A stretch of DNA of 64,000 nt from Hymenobacter terricola (GTDB lineage Bacteria > Bacteroidota > Bacteroidia > Cytophagales > Hymenobacteraceae). Both the position numbers and the translations under genes were made by a program. The stretch's first letter is position 1, and each line of letters starts with the position of its first letter. The notes beneath the pieces are model-generated. The model saw only the letters and a list, made by a program, of their open reading frames with translations. It was not told the DNA's origin and did not search any database. Below, one piece after another: positions 30,372-39,114 of this stretch. The stretch covers positions 1 to 64,000 of the forward strand of contig NZ_JAGEMO020000021.1 in assembly GCF_017921975.2 (NCBI RefSeq). The letters are read 5' to 3'.

Positions 30372-31778
30372 ATGCCGCTCTACAACCGCCGCCCGGAGCT
30401 TCCCCCCGTTCTGCCCCCCGCCCCGCTGGGCCTGGCCGACTTGCTGGGCCGGGTGCGCCAGGCGCTGCAGCAGCAACTGGCCGATTCCTATTGGGTAGTG
30501 GCCGAAGTGGCCGAGCTTACCCTGCCCCGTTTCGCCGGCGCGCACTGCTACCTCACCCTCACCGAGCAAACCACCGACGGCAGCGGCGTACCCGTGAAAG
30601 CCCAGGCCCGGGCCACGCTCTGGAGCCAGCGCTACCAGCAGCTGGCCCCGGCGTTTGAGCGGCACACCGGCCAGCCCCTGCGCCCCGGCCTGAAGCTGCT
30701 GCTGCGGGTGCAGGTGCGCTTTCACGAGCAGTATGGCCTGAGCCTGGATGTGGTGGCCATCGACCCCAGCTACACGGTGGGCGAGCTGGCGTTGCAGCGC
30801 CTGAAAACGCTGCGCCTGCTGGAAGAAAAAGGCCTGCTGGAACGCCAGCAGCTGCTCACGCTGGCGTTGGCGCCGCAGCGGCTGGCCGTTATTTCGTCGC
30901 CCACCGCGGCGGGCTTTCAGGATTTTGTGCAGCAATTGCAGGAGGCACCTTATGATTTTGCGCTCACGCTGTTTCCGGCCGCCATGCAGGGCGACGAGGC
31001 CCCGGCCAGCATTCGGGCGGCACTGGATGGCGTGCGGGCCCGGCGCGGGCAGTTCGATGCTGTGGTGATTATCCGGGGTGGGGGCAGCCGCACCGATTTG
31101 CTGGCCTTCGATGAATATGGCTTGGCGGCGGCCGTGGGGGCATTTCCGCTGCCGGTCCTCACCGGCATTGGCCACGAGCGCGACGAGGCCGTGGTGGACC
31201 TCACCGCCCACCGCGCCCTCAAAACCCCAACGGCCGTCGCGGCCTTTCTGGTCGAGCGCCTGGCCCGGCTGGAGGCCGTGGTGGTGGGCCTGGGCGAGCA
31301 GGTAGCCGCGCTGGCCCGCCGCCAGCTCAGCCAGCGCCACGCCCGCCTCGACCAGCTCAGCGGCCGGGGCCGCTACGCCGCCCACCGCCAGCTCGACGAT
31401 GCCCGCGATGCCCTGCGCGCCCGTGCCCGGCAGGCCGTCCAGGGCCCGCGCGAGCAGCTGCGGCAGCTGGCCGTTAGTCTTGGGCGCTTCCGACACCAGC
31501 TGCCGCAGGCGGCCCGGCGCACCCTGGCTCACGAACACCAAGGCCTGCGCCGGCGCGGACGGGTGCTACTAAAACGGTTCAGCCGCCACCACCATCGGCG
31601 ACGCGAAAACCTGCTGCGCCGCCGATTCCAGCTACAGCTGGCCCTGGAGCGCCACCTGCACCGCGCCGAGCTGCGACTGGTTCAGTTAGCAGCGAACAGC
31701 GAGCAGTTATCGGTCCGTACTGCCTCCCCAAAATCCCCCGGACAACCAGCAACGAACAACAGACAACGAACAACATAA
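30372..31778 (+). CDS. xseA: Exodeoxyribonuclease VII large subunit
   Basis: XseA, with XseB, degrades single-stranded DNA in both directions. This 468-residue protein has an N-terminal OB-fold (WVVAEVAELTLPRFAGAHCYLTL) and the catalytic domain with VIIRGGGSRTDLLAFDEYGLA and PVLTGIGHERDEAVVDLTAHRALKTPTAVA. A long C-terminal coiled coil follows. The last 30 residues (from 31689) are read from repeat DNA of the CAACGAGCAAC type and are probably not part of the ancestral protein. The stop is separated by one base from xseB. Confidence 0.95.
   Translation: MPLYNRRPELPPVLPPAPLGLADLLGRVRQALQQQLADSYWVVAEVAELTLPRFAGAHCYLTLTEQTTDGSGVPVKAQARATLWSQRYQQLAPAFERHTGQPLRPGLKLLLRVQVRFHEQYGLSLDVVAIDPSYTVGELALQRLKTLRLLEEKGLLERQQLLTLALAPQRLAVISSPTAAGFQDFVQQLQEAPYDFALTLFPAAMQGDEAPASIRAALDGVRARRGQFDAVVIIRGGGSRTDLLAFDEYGLAAAVGAFPLPVLTGIGHERDEAVVDLTAHRALKTPTAVAAFLVERLARLEAVVVGLGEQVAALARRQLSQRHARLDQLSGRGRYAAHRQLDDARDALRARARQAVQGPREQLRQLAVSLGRFRHQLPQAARRTLAHEHQGLRRRGRVLLKRFSRHHHRRRENLLRRRFQLQLALERHLHRAELRLVQLAANSEQLSVRTASPKSPGQPATNNRQRTT
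31689..31776. repeat. Low-complexity TTAGCAG/CAACGAACAAC repeat in the xseA 3' end
   Basis: TTAGCAGCGAACAGCGAGCAG and, further on, CAGCAACGAACAACAGACAA show the same short-word composition as the repeats at 40.5, 50.0 and 57.5 kb. It encodes the last 30 residues of XseA. Confidence 0.6.
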
Positions 31779-31779
31779 A

Positions 31780-32109
31780 ATGACTTACCGCGAAGCCATT
31801 GAGGAATTGGAAACCATCCTCCGCGCCCTCGAAACCGATGCCGTGGATGTGGACGACCTCACCACCCGCGTCGAACGCTCGGCCGAGCTCATTCGCCTCT
31901 GCCGCCACAAGCTGCGCCACGCCGAAACCTCGCTTGACCGCATCTTCGACACGCTCGATGAAGAGGAAGAGAATGAGGATGAGGAAGATAATGAGGATGA
32001 GCCGCCTAAAGAAACAAGTGATGAGGACGAAGAAGTGGAAGAGGACGACGATGGGGAGGAAGCAGATGAGCACGACGACCTGGCCGGTGGGCCGGGCCGG
32101 GCGTGGTAG
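31780..32109 (+). CDS. xseB: Exodeoxyribonuclease VII small subunit with acidic tail
   Basis: The first 60 residues are a standard XseB domain (MTYREAIEELETILRALE, VDDLTTRVERSAELIRLCRHKL, TSLDRIFDTLDEE), which binds the XseA coiled coil. A tail of about 45 residues made almost wholly of Glu and Asp follows, so the 109-residue protein is longer than the usual 60-80. The tail could mimic DNA or keep the complex soluble; that is speculation. It starts one base after the xseA stop, as expected for a coupled operon. Confidence 0.93.
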   Translation: MTYREAIEELETILRALETDAVDVDDLTTRVERSAELIRLCRHKLRHAETSLDRIFDTLDEEEENEDEEDNEDEPPKETSDEDEEVEEDDDGEEADEHDDLAGGPGRAW

Positions 32110-32148
32110 ATATTTTTTAATTTAATATCGTTCTTTCGCGCCAATGCC

Positions 32149-32156
32149 TATATTTG
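32149..32156 (+). promoter_or_regulatory. -7 promoter element TATATTTG
   Basis: An exact TAnnTTTG match lies in the AT-rich gap after xseB, 55 bases before the start of the small conserved gene. No good TTG is found at -33. Alternatively its own TTG serves as the -33 for a TTCTTTTG box 21 bases further on. Confidence 0.5.
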
Positions 32157-32211
32157 GCGCATTCATCCAATACAAACTTCTTTTGTTTCAATTTTTTTTC
32201 TGCAAAATTTT

Positions 32212-32532
32212 ATGGCATTTAATGGTTCTGAAGGTAGCGCGATTGACATCAGCAAGGCGCAGGAGTGGAACGGTAACTACCGGGCAGCCCACCCACAGCC
32301 CAATGAGGTTTACTCCTATTTCTTTGGGTGCGACATTCTTCAGAAGATTTTGAAACAACCCGGCTGCATGGGCATTCGCATTTACTATGGGCTCGACGGC
32401 TCGGTGTCCAAGCTGGTAGCCGTGGGGGCCAATACCGACGAAGATGACCAGATTTACGGCACCTTCATCGTGGCAGATGATGTGCCCAGCGGCCCGCCGC
32501 GTAGTGGCGTGTCGAACGTGCTTAATAGTTAA
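32212..32532 (+). CDS. Small conserved protein of unknown function
   Basis: This 106-residue soluble protein starts MAFNGSEGSAIDISKAQEWN and contains FFGCDILQKILKQPGCMGIRIYYGLDGS and KLVAVGANTDEDDQIYG, followed by a flexible end. Two cysteines are present. It resembles small proteins common in Hymenobacter relatives, with no assigned function. The stop codon directly abuts the ATG of the following membrane protein gene, so the two are almost certainly cotranscribed. Confidence 0.7.
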   Translation: MAFNGSEGSAIDISKAQEWNGNYRAAHPQPNEVYSYFFGCDILQKILKQPGCMGIRIYYGLDGSVSKLVAVGANTDEDDQIYGTFIVADDVPSGPPRSGVSNVLNS

Positions 32533-33279
32533 ATGCCCCCACCGCTTTACCGCCCAGCTATGGCCGAAATACTACTACAAATCATGCTGGGACTGGTGTA
32601 CGTCATGCAGGCGAGCACAGTGGTGCCCATGACAGTGGTATGGTGGCGAAGGAAGCATTTTTCGCCGCCCATAAAGCTGCTGAGCTGGTACGTGTACCTG
32701 TCCCTCGCCTCATCGGCGGGAGCCTATTTGCTGTATCCGGCTTACTTGCCGACCAACTACTGCTTCATCGTCGGCTTTAACCTGGGCAAAACCGTGCTGT
32801 TTGGCGCGGTGTACTACCAGGTATTAACCCTGGCCAGCACTCGTCGCATGGTGTTGTGGCTCACTCTGGCAGGCATAGCCATGGTGGTCGGCGTAATTGG
32901 CTTCAGCTTCAGTATTAGCCTGGTGGCAGCCTCCGTTAGCCGGGTGACGCAATGTGCCCTGCTTGCCGGGTTTGCTTTGCTTTACCTTGAGCAAACCCTA
33001 AACGGCCCTGCCACTCGCCGCCCCACGCATGACCCGCTGTGGCTGCTGAGTGTAGGGCAGCTGCTGTATTCAGCCGGCACGGTCACGGCCTTTAGCACAG
33101 ATTTGATGCCAGCCTCTGAATTTAATTTTTACGTGAAGTTTTCCTTTGTTTCCGTATCGGGCCTGGTCTTCAATTATTTTCTGACCCTGGCTTTCCTACG
33201 CGCAAAGCCAGGCAATGCCACCGTGCTGACAGCCGCAAATGAGAATACTGCAGCCGCCGGCAAACTGGCTCGCTTCTGA
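32533..33279 (+). CDS. Polytopic membrane protein of unknown function
   Basis: This 248-residue protein has about seven hydrophobic helices (IMLGLVYVMQASTVVPMTVV; LLSWYVYLSLASSAGAYLL; LGKTVLFGAVYYQVLTL; LWLTLAGIAMVVGVIGF; CALLAGFALLYLEQ; and more). The layout is that of a 7TM sensor-type membrane domain without an attached signalling domain. The start immediately follows the previous stop; Met10 is an alternative. A two-component gene pair begins about 220 bases downstream, so a sensory link is possible but not shown. Confidence 0.7.
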   Translation: MPPPLYRPAMAEILLQIMLGLVYVMQASTVVPMTVVWWRRKHFSPPIKLLSWYVYLSLASSAGAYLLYPAYLPTNYCFIVGFNLGKTVLFGAVYYQVLTLASTRRMVLWLTLAGIAMVVGVIGFSFSISLVAASVSRVTQCALLAGFALLYLEQTLNGPATRRPTHDPLWLLSVGQLLYSAGTVTAFSTDLMPASEFNFYVKFSFVSVSGLVFNYFLTLAFLRAKPGNATVLTAANENTAAAGKLARF

Positions 33280-33500
33280 CCTCTGGCCGCTGGCATACGT
33301 TGCTGCCGAATGCTAAGCGGGGCACCCCGCTTTGTACATGTCTTTACCTTATTTTGTGATGCTTTTTTCTTGTTTTTAATCGCGACCTGAACCATTGCGG
33401 CTGCGCTACATATATTAGCTGCCCTGTTGCTATGTTAGTTTAACAGGCCGGCGCTTCTTTTCGCCATTTTTTGTGCAACCTGTCTACCAGGTGCCTTCAT

Positions 33501-34322
33501 GTGACAAACCTTTTACCGTTGCTGCTACTCACCCCTACATTGCTCCTGCTCGTACTTGGGCTGGTGTGGTTTGTGGTACGCTATCAGCGTGGGCAGTTGC
33601 GCCAGCAACAGGAATTGGCGCAGTTGCAGGAAGCCGCCCAGCAGCAGGCCCTGGCGGCGGCCCTGGTGGCCCAGGAAGACGAGCGCCAGCGCATTGCCGG
33701 GGAGCTGCACGACGGCGTGGGCACCATTCTGGCCCTGGCCAAGCTGCATTTGTATGCCCCCGGCAGTCCGCCCTCGCCCGAGGCCAGCGACCTGATTGAC
33801 CAGGCCGTGGCGGAGGTGCGCCGCATTTCGCGCAACCTGCAGCCGGCCACGCTCCAGCAGCTGGGGCTGGTGCAGGCACTGCGCGCGCTGGTGCAAGCCG
33901 TGCCCACCGAGAGCGGACCGGAAGTGCGCCTGGAGCAGGAAGGCCCGCTCGGCCGGCTCATTCCGCCGCACGAGCTGATGGTGTACCGCATTGCCCAGGA
34001 GCTGCTCACTAACGGCCTGATGCACGCCCAGGCCCCGCATATTGTGCTGCGGGTGGCCACCGTGCCCGGCCTGCTCACCCTCACGTATTCCGACGACGGC
34101 CAGGGGTTCGACCTCGCGGCGCTGGAAGAATTGCCGCCCCCCGGCCCCCACGGGCAGCCCGTGGGCATGGGCCTCATCAACCTGCGCAGCCGGGTGGCCG
34201 TGCTGGGGGGCCAATTGCACTATCATTCCGCGCCCGGCGGCGGTACCCGCGTCGAGGCCGTCTTACCCGTCACATTGCTGCCCGCCGGCACTCCCACCCC
34301 GTCTTTTACCCTAAACTCATGA
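33501..34322 (+). CDS. Sensor histidine kinase (NarX/DesK-like, HisKA_3)
   Basis: This 273-residue kinase has one N-terminal membrane helix (LLPLLLLTPTLLLLVLGLVWFVV), a short coiled coil (RQQQELAQLQEAAQQQALAAA), the HisKA_3 dimerisation helix with phospho-acceptor His70 in GELHDGVG, and a HATPase domain: N-box around ELLTNGLMHA, G1 DDGQGFD and G2 GMGLINLRSRV. It has almost no periplasmic part, so it must sense through the membrane or a partner. The GTG at 33501 is preferred over TTG 33471. It overlaps the receiver gene by four bases (ATGA). Confidence 0.9.
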   Translation: MTNLLPLLLLTPTLLLLVLGLVWFVVRYQRGQLRQQQELAQLQEAAQQQALAAALVAQEDERQRIAGELHDGVGTILALAKLHLYAPGSPPSPEASDLIDQAVAEVRRISRNLQPATLQQLGLVQALRALVQAVPTESGPEVRLEQEGPLGRLIPPHELMVYRIAQELLTNGLMHAQAPHIVLRVATVPGLLTLTYSDDGQGFDLAALEELPPPGPHGQPVGMGLINLRSRVAVLGGQLHYHSAPGGGTRVEAVLPVTLLPAGTPTPSFTLNS

Positions 34323-34726
34323 ATTCCCCTACCGCTTCCGGCGCCGTTCCCGTTCGGCTGGCCATTGTTGATGACCATATTTTGTTTCGCAAAGGCCTGC
34401 GCGCCCTGCTCAGTGGCTACGCGGGCATTGAGGTGGTGTGCGAGGCCGGCAATGGCCAGGAACTGCTGGAGCTGCTGGACCAGGGCAGCAGCCCCAATGT
34501 GGTGCTGATGGACATGCAGATGCCCATTCTCGACGGCCTGCAAACCACTCGCCTGCTGCGCACCCAGTTTCCCGCGGTGCGCGTGGTCATCATTTCCATG
34601 CACGACGACCCTTCCCTGGTGAGCACCGTGCTGGCCGAAGGCGCCCACAGCTACCTCGTCAAAAACACCTCGCCCGAAGAAATGCGCAGCGCCGTGCTGG
34701 CCGCCGCCGCCGCCGGAGCCCGGTAA
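34319..34726 (+). CDS. Receiver-domain response regulator without output domain
   Basis: This 135-residue protein is a complete CheY-like receiver: Asp18/Asp19 in IVDDH, phospho-acceptor Asp65 in VVLMDMQMP, Ser in IISMHDD, and Lys in YLVKN. NarX-type kinases normally pair with NarL/LuxR regulators of about 210 residues; here translation stops after AAAAAGAR, and I see no HTH in any frame of the 60 bases that follow before the terminator. It may be a genuine stand-alone receiver or a truncated regulator. It is translationally coupled to the kinase. Confidence 0.88.
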   Translation: MNSPTASGAVPVRLAIVDDHILFRKGLRALLSGYAGIEVVCEAGNGQELLELLDQGSSPNVVLMDMQMPILDGLQTTRLLRTQFPAVRVVIISMHDDPSLVSTVLAEGAHSYLVKNTSPEEMRSAVLAAAAAGAR

Positions 34727-34787
34727 GGCCGCGCCCGCAACGGACAGCCCAGACTAGTCGTCTACAGTTTGCCTTCGACACCTAAAA

Positions 34788-34828
34788 CAAACGGCCCCGG
34801 TTCCTGATGCAGGAACCGGGGCCGTTTG
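34788..34828. terminator. Bidirectional terminator
   Basis: CAAACGGCCCCGGTTCCT and its inverse form a perfect 18-bp stem with a five-base loop between the receiver gene and the convergent TonB receptor gene. Confidence 0.88.
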
Positions 34829-34844
34829 TTCTTCCTTCCGCAGG

Positions 34845-37451
34845 CTACAGCGTAGCGGAGAGGCCCACCGTGAAGGTGCGGCCTTTGTTGAAAAAGGCTT
34901 GCAGGTTGGCCAGGTTGGTGTTGGTATTGGACGGGTTCGACACGTCGGTGAAGTAGAACTCGTTCAGCACGTTGAGGATGGAGCCTTTCAGGCCGAAGCG
35001 TACTTTATCGCCAAATAAGGGCTTGAAATCGTAGCCCAGGTGCAGGTCGAGGTTGCGCGAGGTGGGCAGGCGGTACGAGTCGGTGCTCGATGAGGCGTCG
35101 AGGATGGCCTCGGGGTTGAAGGCCGCGTAGTACTTGCTGAAGAGCAGAAACGAGGGCCGGATGAAAGCCCCGCGGAATGGCTCGTAGCGCAGGCCAATCT
35201 GGAACTGGTTCTGGGCGGCGTCGCCCACGTGCACGTTGTTGAGGTACACCGGCTGGTCAACCTGGTTCACTTGGGTGCCGTCTTCCTTGCTCTGGTTCAG
35301 CAGGCCCTTGCCAATCCAGCGCCAGTCGCCGAGCGAGATGGCGGCGCTCAGCTGCAGGCGGCGGCTGATTTCCTGGGCCACGCTCATCTCCACGCCCATG
35401 TGGCGGGCATCCACGTTGCGTACGCTGCTGTAGATGGCCCCGTCGGCCGAGCTCGCAATGGAGTTGGTGGTTTTGTTGGCCCACAGCGTGTAGTAGGCGT
35501 TCAGCGTCACCTTCATGCTGGGGTAGGTGATGCCGTAGCCGATTTCGGCGCTCGTGATGCCCTCGGGTTTCACGTCGCGATACCGGAGGCCCGTGCTGGT
35601 GTACACGCCGTTGAAGAGCGGGATTTTGTTGTTGAAGCCGACGTTGAAAAACACGTTGTCGTGCTCGGTGAGGTTGTAGTTGGCTCCGCCCTTCACGCTG
35701 AAGCCGTTGAAGCTGGCCCACGGCGTTTCGAAGTAGGTGCCGTCGCTCTGGATTTTCTGAAAGTAGTCGATGCGCTTGTAGTTCACCTGCGAAACCGTGC
35801 CGCTGATAACGGCCGAGAGCAGCGGGGTCTTGTACTCAAGCTGGGTGTACCCGCCCAGCCAGTGGGTTTTGCCGTCGTAGTTGAAGCTCAGCTTGTCGCC
35901 CACGTACAGGCGGGTGTTGGGCGCGGCGTTCTGGTCGCTGGCGTTGATGGCGAAGTTGCCCCCCAGCAGGTCGCGCACTTCGCGGTAGTGCGTACCGGTG
36001 TAGTCGCGGCCGTCCACGCCGGCCGACAGCGTCAGCTTGTCGTTCAGCAGGTAGTCAGCCCCCACCACGAAGCCGTACCAACGGTGGCTGTTCACGCTGT
36101 TTACCAGGAAGTTCGACGACTGCTTGGTGGCGTTGTTGTAGTTGGCATCGTACACGGTCTGCACCCCGTTCAGGCCCGTGATGGCGTTCAGGCCCAGCGA
36201 GCCGCCGCCGTTGCCGTAGGAGGCGTAGGCCACCGTGGAAACGAACAGCCGGTCGTTCACCTGCCACAGGTCGTTGAAGTTAATCTGGGGCTTGTGGTAG
36301 TAGTTGGTGCGGGTGTTCACCACCTCCTGGCCATTGCTCACCTTGGCCCCGCCCACGATGGTGTAGCGGTCGAGGTAGCCCCAGTAGGGGTTGTAGGCGA
36401 AGCCTTTGTCACCGTCGGCGCGCACGGTGGTCCCGATTTCGCGGGCCTTTTCATTGGAATAGACGCCAACGAAATCCGGAAATGCGCCGCGCTGGCCGTG
36501 GCTTTGGGGCGAGCCCAGGCCGGTGAGCGACAGGTTATGCCGGCCGAGGCGCTTGCTGACAGTGCCAAAGTATGTCCAGGCATCATCGAACGCCTTGTCG
36601 ACCCAGCCGTCCTGAGTACGACGCGAACCGTACACCGTCACGGCCCAGTCGCCTTTCAGCTGCCCCGTGCTGAGCATGAGCGAGTACTTGCGGTAGTTGT
36701 TGGAGCCGGTTTCGACGCGGGCCAAGGCCCCTTTCCTGGCATCGGAGCCCTTGGTGAGCACGTTGATGGTGCCGCCCACCGAGGGCACGGCAATCTTGGA
36801 AGCCGACAGGCCGCGCTGCACCTGCAAGGACTTGGTGACGTCGCCTAGGTCCCAGTTGCTCCAGAATACGGCGCCGGTTTCCATGTCATTCACGGGCACG
36901 CCGTTCACGAGCACGGCCACGTTGCGCTGGTCGAAGCCGCGGATATTGATGCGCGAGTCGCCGGTGCCGCCGCCGCCCTGGGTGGCGTACACGCCGGGTG
37001 TCTCGTTGAGAATCATCGGCAGGTCGCGGTTGGAGAGGGTTTCGCGGATTTTCACCTCGTTCACGGCCGAGAAGGCCACGGGGGTTTCGCGCTCCTGGGC
37101 CTGGGCAGCCACTACCTGCACTTCCTCCAGGCTGGCGTTGTCGGAGGCGAGCGAGAAGGTGGCCACCACGCTCTGGGTCGTAATTTTCACGACCTGCGAT
37201 TTGGGCCTGTAGCCCACGAAGCTGGCCTGCACCGTGTACGTGCCGGCGGGCAGGCCGCTGATTTTGTAGGAGCCGTCGGCATCGGCCCCGCCGCCGGTGC
37301 TCTGGCCATTGCCGGAAACCTGCACGGTGGCACCGGGCAGGGTTTCACCAGTCACGCCCTCGAGCACGCGCCCCCGAATGGAAAAGGTGTTCTGAGCCAG
37401 AGCCGGCAGGGTAAGTAAAACGGCGAAAAGAGCAGTAACAAAGTGCTTCAT
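34845..37451 (-). CDS. TonB-dependent outer membrane receptor
   Basis: This 868-residue protein has a signal peptide (HFVTALFAVLLTLPALA) and a carboxypeptidase-D-like regulatory domain (FSIRGRVLEGVTGETLPGATVQV...YTVQASFVGYR). A plug follows (SNRDLPMILNETPGVYATQGGGG, INIRGFDQRNVAVLVNGVPVND), then a beta-barrel ending in Leu (FTVGLSATL). It imports an unknown large or scarce ligand using TonB energy. It is not next to a SusD gene, so it is a stand-alone receptor rather than a SusC. TATATTTG lies 38 bases upstream of the start. Start ATG 37451 gives a clean signal peptide. Confidence 0.93.
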   Translation of the reverse strand: MKHFVTALFAVLLTLPALAQNTFSIRGRVLEGVTGETLPGATVQVSGNGQSTGGGADADGSYKISGLPAGTYTVQASFVGYRPKSQVVKITTQSVVATFSLASDNASLEEVQVVAAQAQERETPVAFSAVNEVKIRETLSNRDLPMILNETPGVYATQGGGGTGDSRINIRGFDQRNVAVLVNGVPVNDMETGAVFWSNWDLGDVTKSLQVQRGLSASKIAVPSVGGTINVLTKGSDARKGALARVETGSNNYRKYSLMLSTGQLKGDWAVTVYGSRRTQDGWVDKAFDDAWTYFGTVSKRLGRHNLSLTGLGSPQSHGQRGAFPDFVGVYSNEKAREIGTTVRADGDKGFAYNPYWGYLDRYTIVGGAKVSNGQEVVNTRTNYYHKPQINFNDLWQVNDRLFVSTVAYASYGNGGGSLGLNAITGLNGVQTVYDANYNNATKQSSNFLVNSVNSHRWYGFVVGADYLLNDKLTLSAGVDGRDYTGTHYREVRDLLGGNFAINASDQNAAPNTRLYVGDKLSFNYDGKTHWLGGYTQLEYKTPLLSAVISGTVSQVNYKRIDYFQKIQSDGTYFETPWASFNGFSVKGGANYNLTEHDNVFFNVGFNNKIPLFNGVYTSTGLRYRDVKPEGITSAEIGYGITYPSMKVTLNAYYTLWANKTTNSIASSADGAIYSSVRNVDARHMGVEMSVAQEISRRLQLSAAISLGDWRWIGKGLLNQSKEDGTQVNQVDQPVYLNNVHVGDAAQNQFQIGLRYEPFRGAFIRPSFLLFSKYYAAFNPEAILDASSSTDSYRLPTSRNLDLHLGYDFKPLFGDKVRFGLKGSILNVLNEFYFTDVSNPSNTNTNLANLQAFFNKGRTFTVGLSATL

Positions 37452-37488
37452 ACCAAAGAAAAGACCACCCGGCACACTCCGGGGACAA

Positions 37489-37496
37489 CAAATATA
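37489..37496 (-). promoter_or_regulatory. -7 promoter element TATATTTG
   Basis: An exact TAnnTTTG match on the minus strand, 38 bases before the TonB receptor start codon. No clear -33 TTG. Confidence 0.55.
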
Positions 37497-37640
37497 CAGC
37501 ACGGGCGGGGCTGGCCGTAGCCCCTGGCGCGTAAAGCTTTGGTGAAGAAAGCAGGCACGGCGGCGGCGGCGCCGTAGCGTTGGGATTAAAAGGCCTGGAA
37601 AGGCTTTTTTAGGCCACTGGAAAGTCAGTAGTTTTGGCGA

Positions 37641-39080
37641 ATGAACCGTCTTCTACCTTTCTGCCTGGCTTTTGCCGCCCTGCTGCTGGCCCGCCCCGGC
37701 CAGGCCCAATCTGCCTACCGCTTCGACCTGAAGGCCGAAAAACTCGACGTGCCCGCCGGCCCCTGGCAAGTGGCCCGCGTGCTGGACCTGCGCGCCGACC
37801 GCAGCCGGCTGGGCACCGTGCACCGGGGCATGAACAACGCCGTGGTTTCGGCCGATTTCACCCAGCCCCTGGCCGCTGAGCTTCAGCAGTTTCTGCGGGC
37901 GCAGCTACCCGCCGGCCCCGGCACCCGGCCCGTGCTGATGCGCGTGTTTACCCTGGCCCTGAACGAGCAATTGCGCGCCAGCGCCGAGCACGCTGAAACC
38001 GAGTTAGTGGCCGATTTCCTGGAGCCCCAGCCCGATAGCACCTTCCGGCTGCTGCTGGCCGTGGGCGAAACGGCCCAGCGCGGCGGCCTCGACGTGACCA
38101 AGCACCACGCGGCCAACATTGCCCTGGTGCTGCAACAAGCCCTGCGCCAGCTGGAAGCCCTGCCCGCCCCCACCGCCGAAACCCTGAGCCGGGCCGATGC
38201 CCTGGCCGGCCGGGGCGGCGCGATGGCCCAGCGCTTCCCCATTCAGACGGCGACGGCTCCGAAGCGCGGCTTCTACCGCAGCCTTCAGGAATTCCGCAAC
38301 AATGCGCCAACCGAGCCGCAGTACCCGTTTGCCATCACGCACGTTGCCCACCCCGGCAAGCGCTGGGCCGGCACCGACGAAGCGCAGCCCACCTACCTGG
38401 GCACCGACGACAAGCACCCCAACCGCCCCGTGCCCACCTCCGACCTGTGGGGCCTGAGCGACGGCACCGAAATGCTGATTGCCTACCGGCACAGCTTCTA
38501 CAAGCTGCTGCCGGCCGCCGATGGCCGCACCTATACTTTCATGGGGCCACCTGTGTTCGATGAGAAAGCCGCCGCCAACATGGCGGGCGCGGCGGCCATG
38601 GGCGGCCTGCTGGGGGCGGCCATCGCGGGGGCAGCCAACTCGGCCGGGGCGCTGGACCTCTACGAAATGCACCTGGCCAGCGGCCGCGTGGTGCCGGTGG
38701 AGCAGGCCGGCCAGACAGATGCCGACGGCTTCGCCATTGCCCCCGACACGGCCAAAGTGTACGTGTACCGCCGCAGCGACCCCGCCAAAGACCAAACGGT
38801 AGCCATCGGCGCAGCCAACCAGCCGGCCCAGCCGCTGCACACCTGGCAATGGACGGCCATCACCTGGACCGACCGCCGGAAGGAGCTGAAAGTCTGCGCG
38901 CAGCTGGGCACGGGTCCCGAAGCCTGCCGCGAATTCGTGCCCGATTTCAGTCATCCTTCTTATCTGGAATGCGTGGTACCGGCGGACGGCGGGGCGCCGG
39001 AGCTGCGGCCGGTATCGGTCAAGGAAGGCCAGTTTGAGATGAAGCGTATCCAGCGGCTGGCCAGGGCGGCGGGCAATTAA
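37641..39080 (+). CDS. Secreted protein of unknown function, first of a tandem pair
   Basis: This 479-residue protein has a signal peptide (LPFCLAFAALLLARPGQA). The N-terminal half is a mixed domain beginning YRFDLKAEKLDVP with GTVHRGMNN and a helix set. The C-terminal half contains LWGLSDGTEMLIAYRHSFYKL, a short glycine/alanine-rich hydrophobic stretch (MAGAAAMGGLLGAAIAGAAN) and VYVYRRSDPAKD. No sorting domain is seen, so it is periplasmic or membrane-associated. The next gene is a paralogue in the same order. TAGTTTTG ends four bases before the start codon. No known motif. Confidence 0.75.
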   Translation: MNRLLPFCLAFAALLLARPGQAQSAYRFDLKAEKLDVPAGPWQVARVLDLRADRSRLGTVHRGMNNAVVSADFTQPLAAELQQFLRAQLPAGPGTRPVLMRVFTLALNEQLRASAEHAETELVADFLEPQPDSTFRLLLAVGETAQRGGLDVTKHHAANIALVLQQALRQLEALPAPTAETLSRADALAGRGGAMAQRFPIQTATAPKRGFYRSLQEFRNNAPTEPQYPFAITHVAHPGKRWAGTDEAQPTYLGTDDKHPNRPVPTSDLWGLSDGTEMLIAYRHSFYKLLPAADGRTYTFMGPPVFDEKAAANMAGAAAMGGLLGAAIAGAANSAGALDLYEMHLASGRVVPVEQAGQTDADGFAIAPDTAKVYVYRRSDPAKDQTVAIGAANQPAQPLHTWQWTAITWTDRRKELKVCAQLGTGPEACREFVPDFSHPSYLECVVPADGGAPELRPVSVKEGQFEMKRIQRLARAAGN

Positions 39081-39114
39081 TCACCCACTCAACCACTGGC
39101 TTCATCTCTCTGCC

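Noticed and set aside
34727..34787. Frameshifted HTH domain of the receiver protein
   Set aside because: No LuxR-type helix-turn-helix residues are found in any frame before the terminator.
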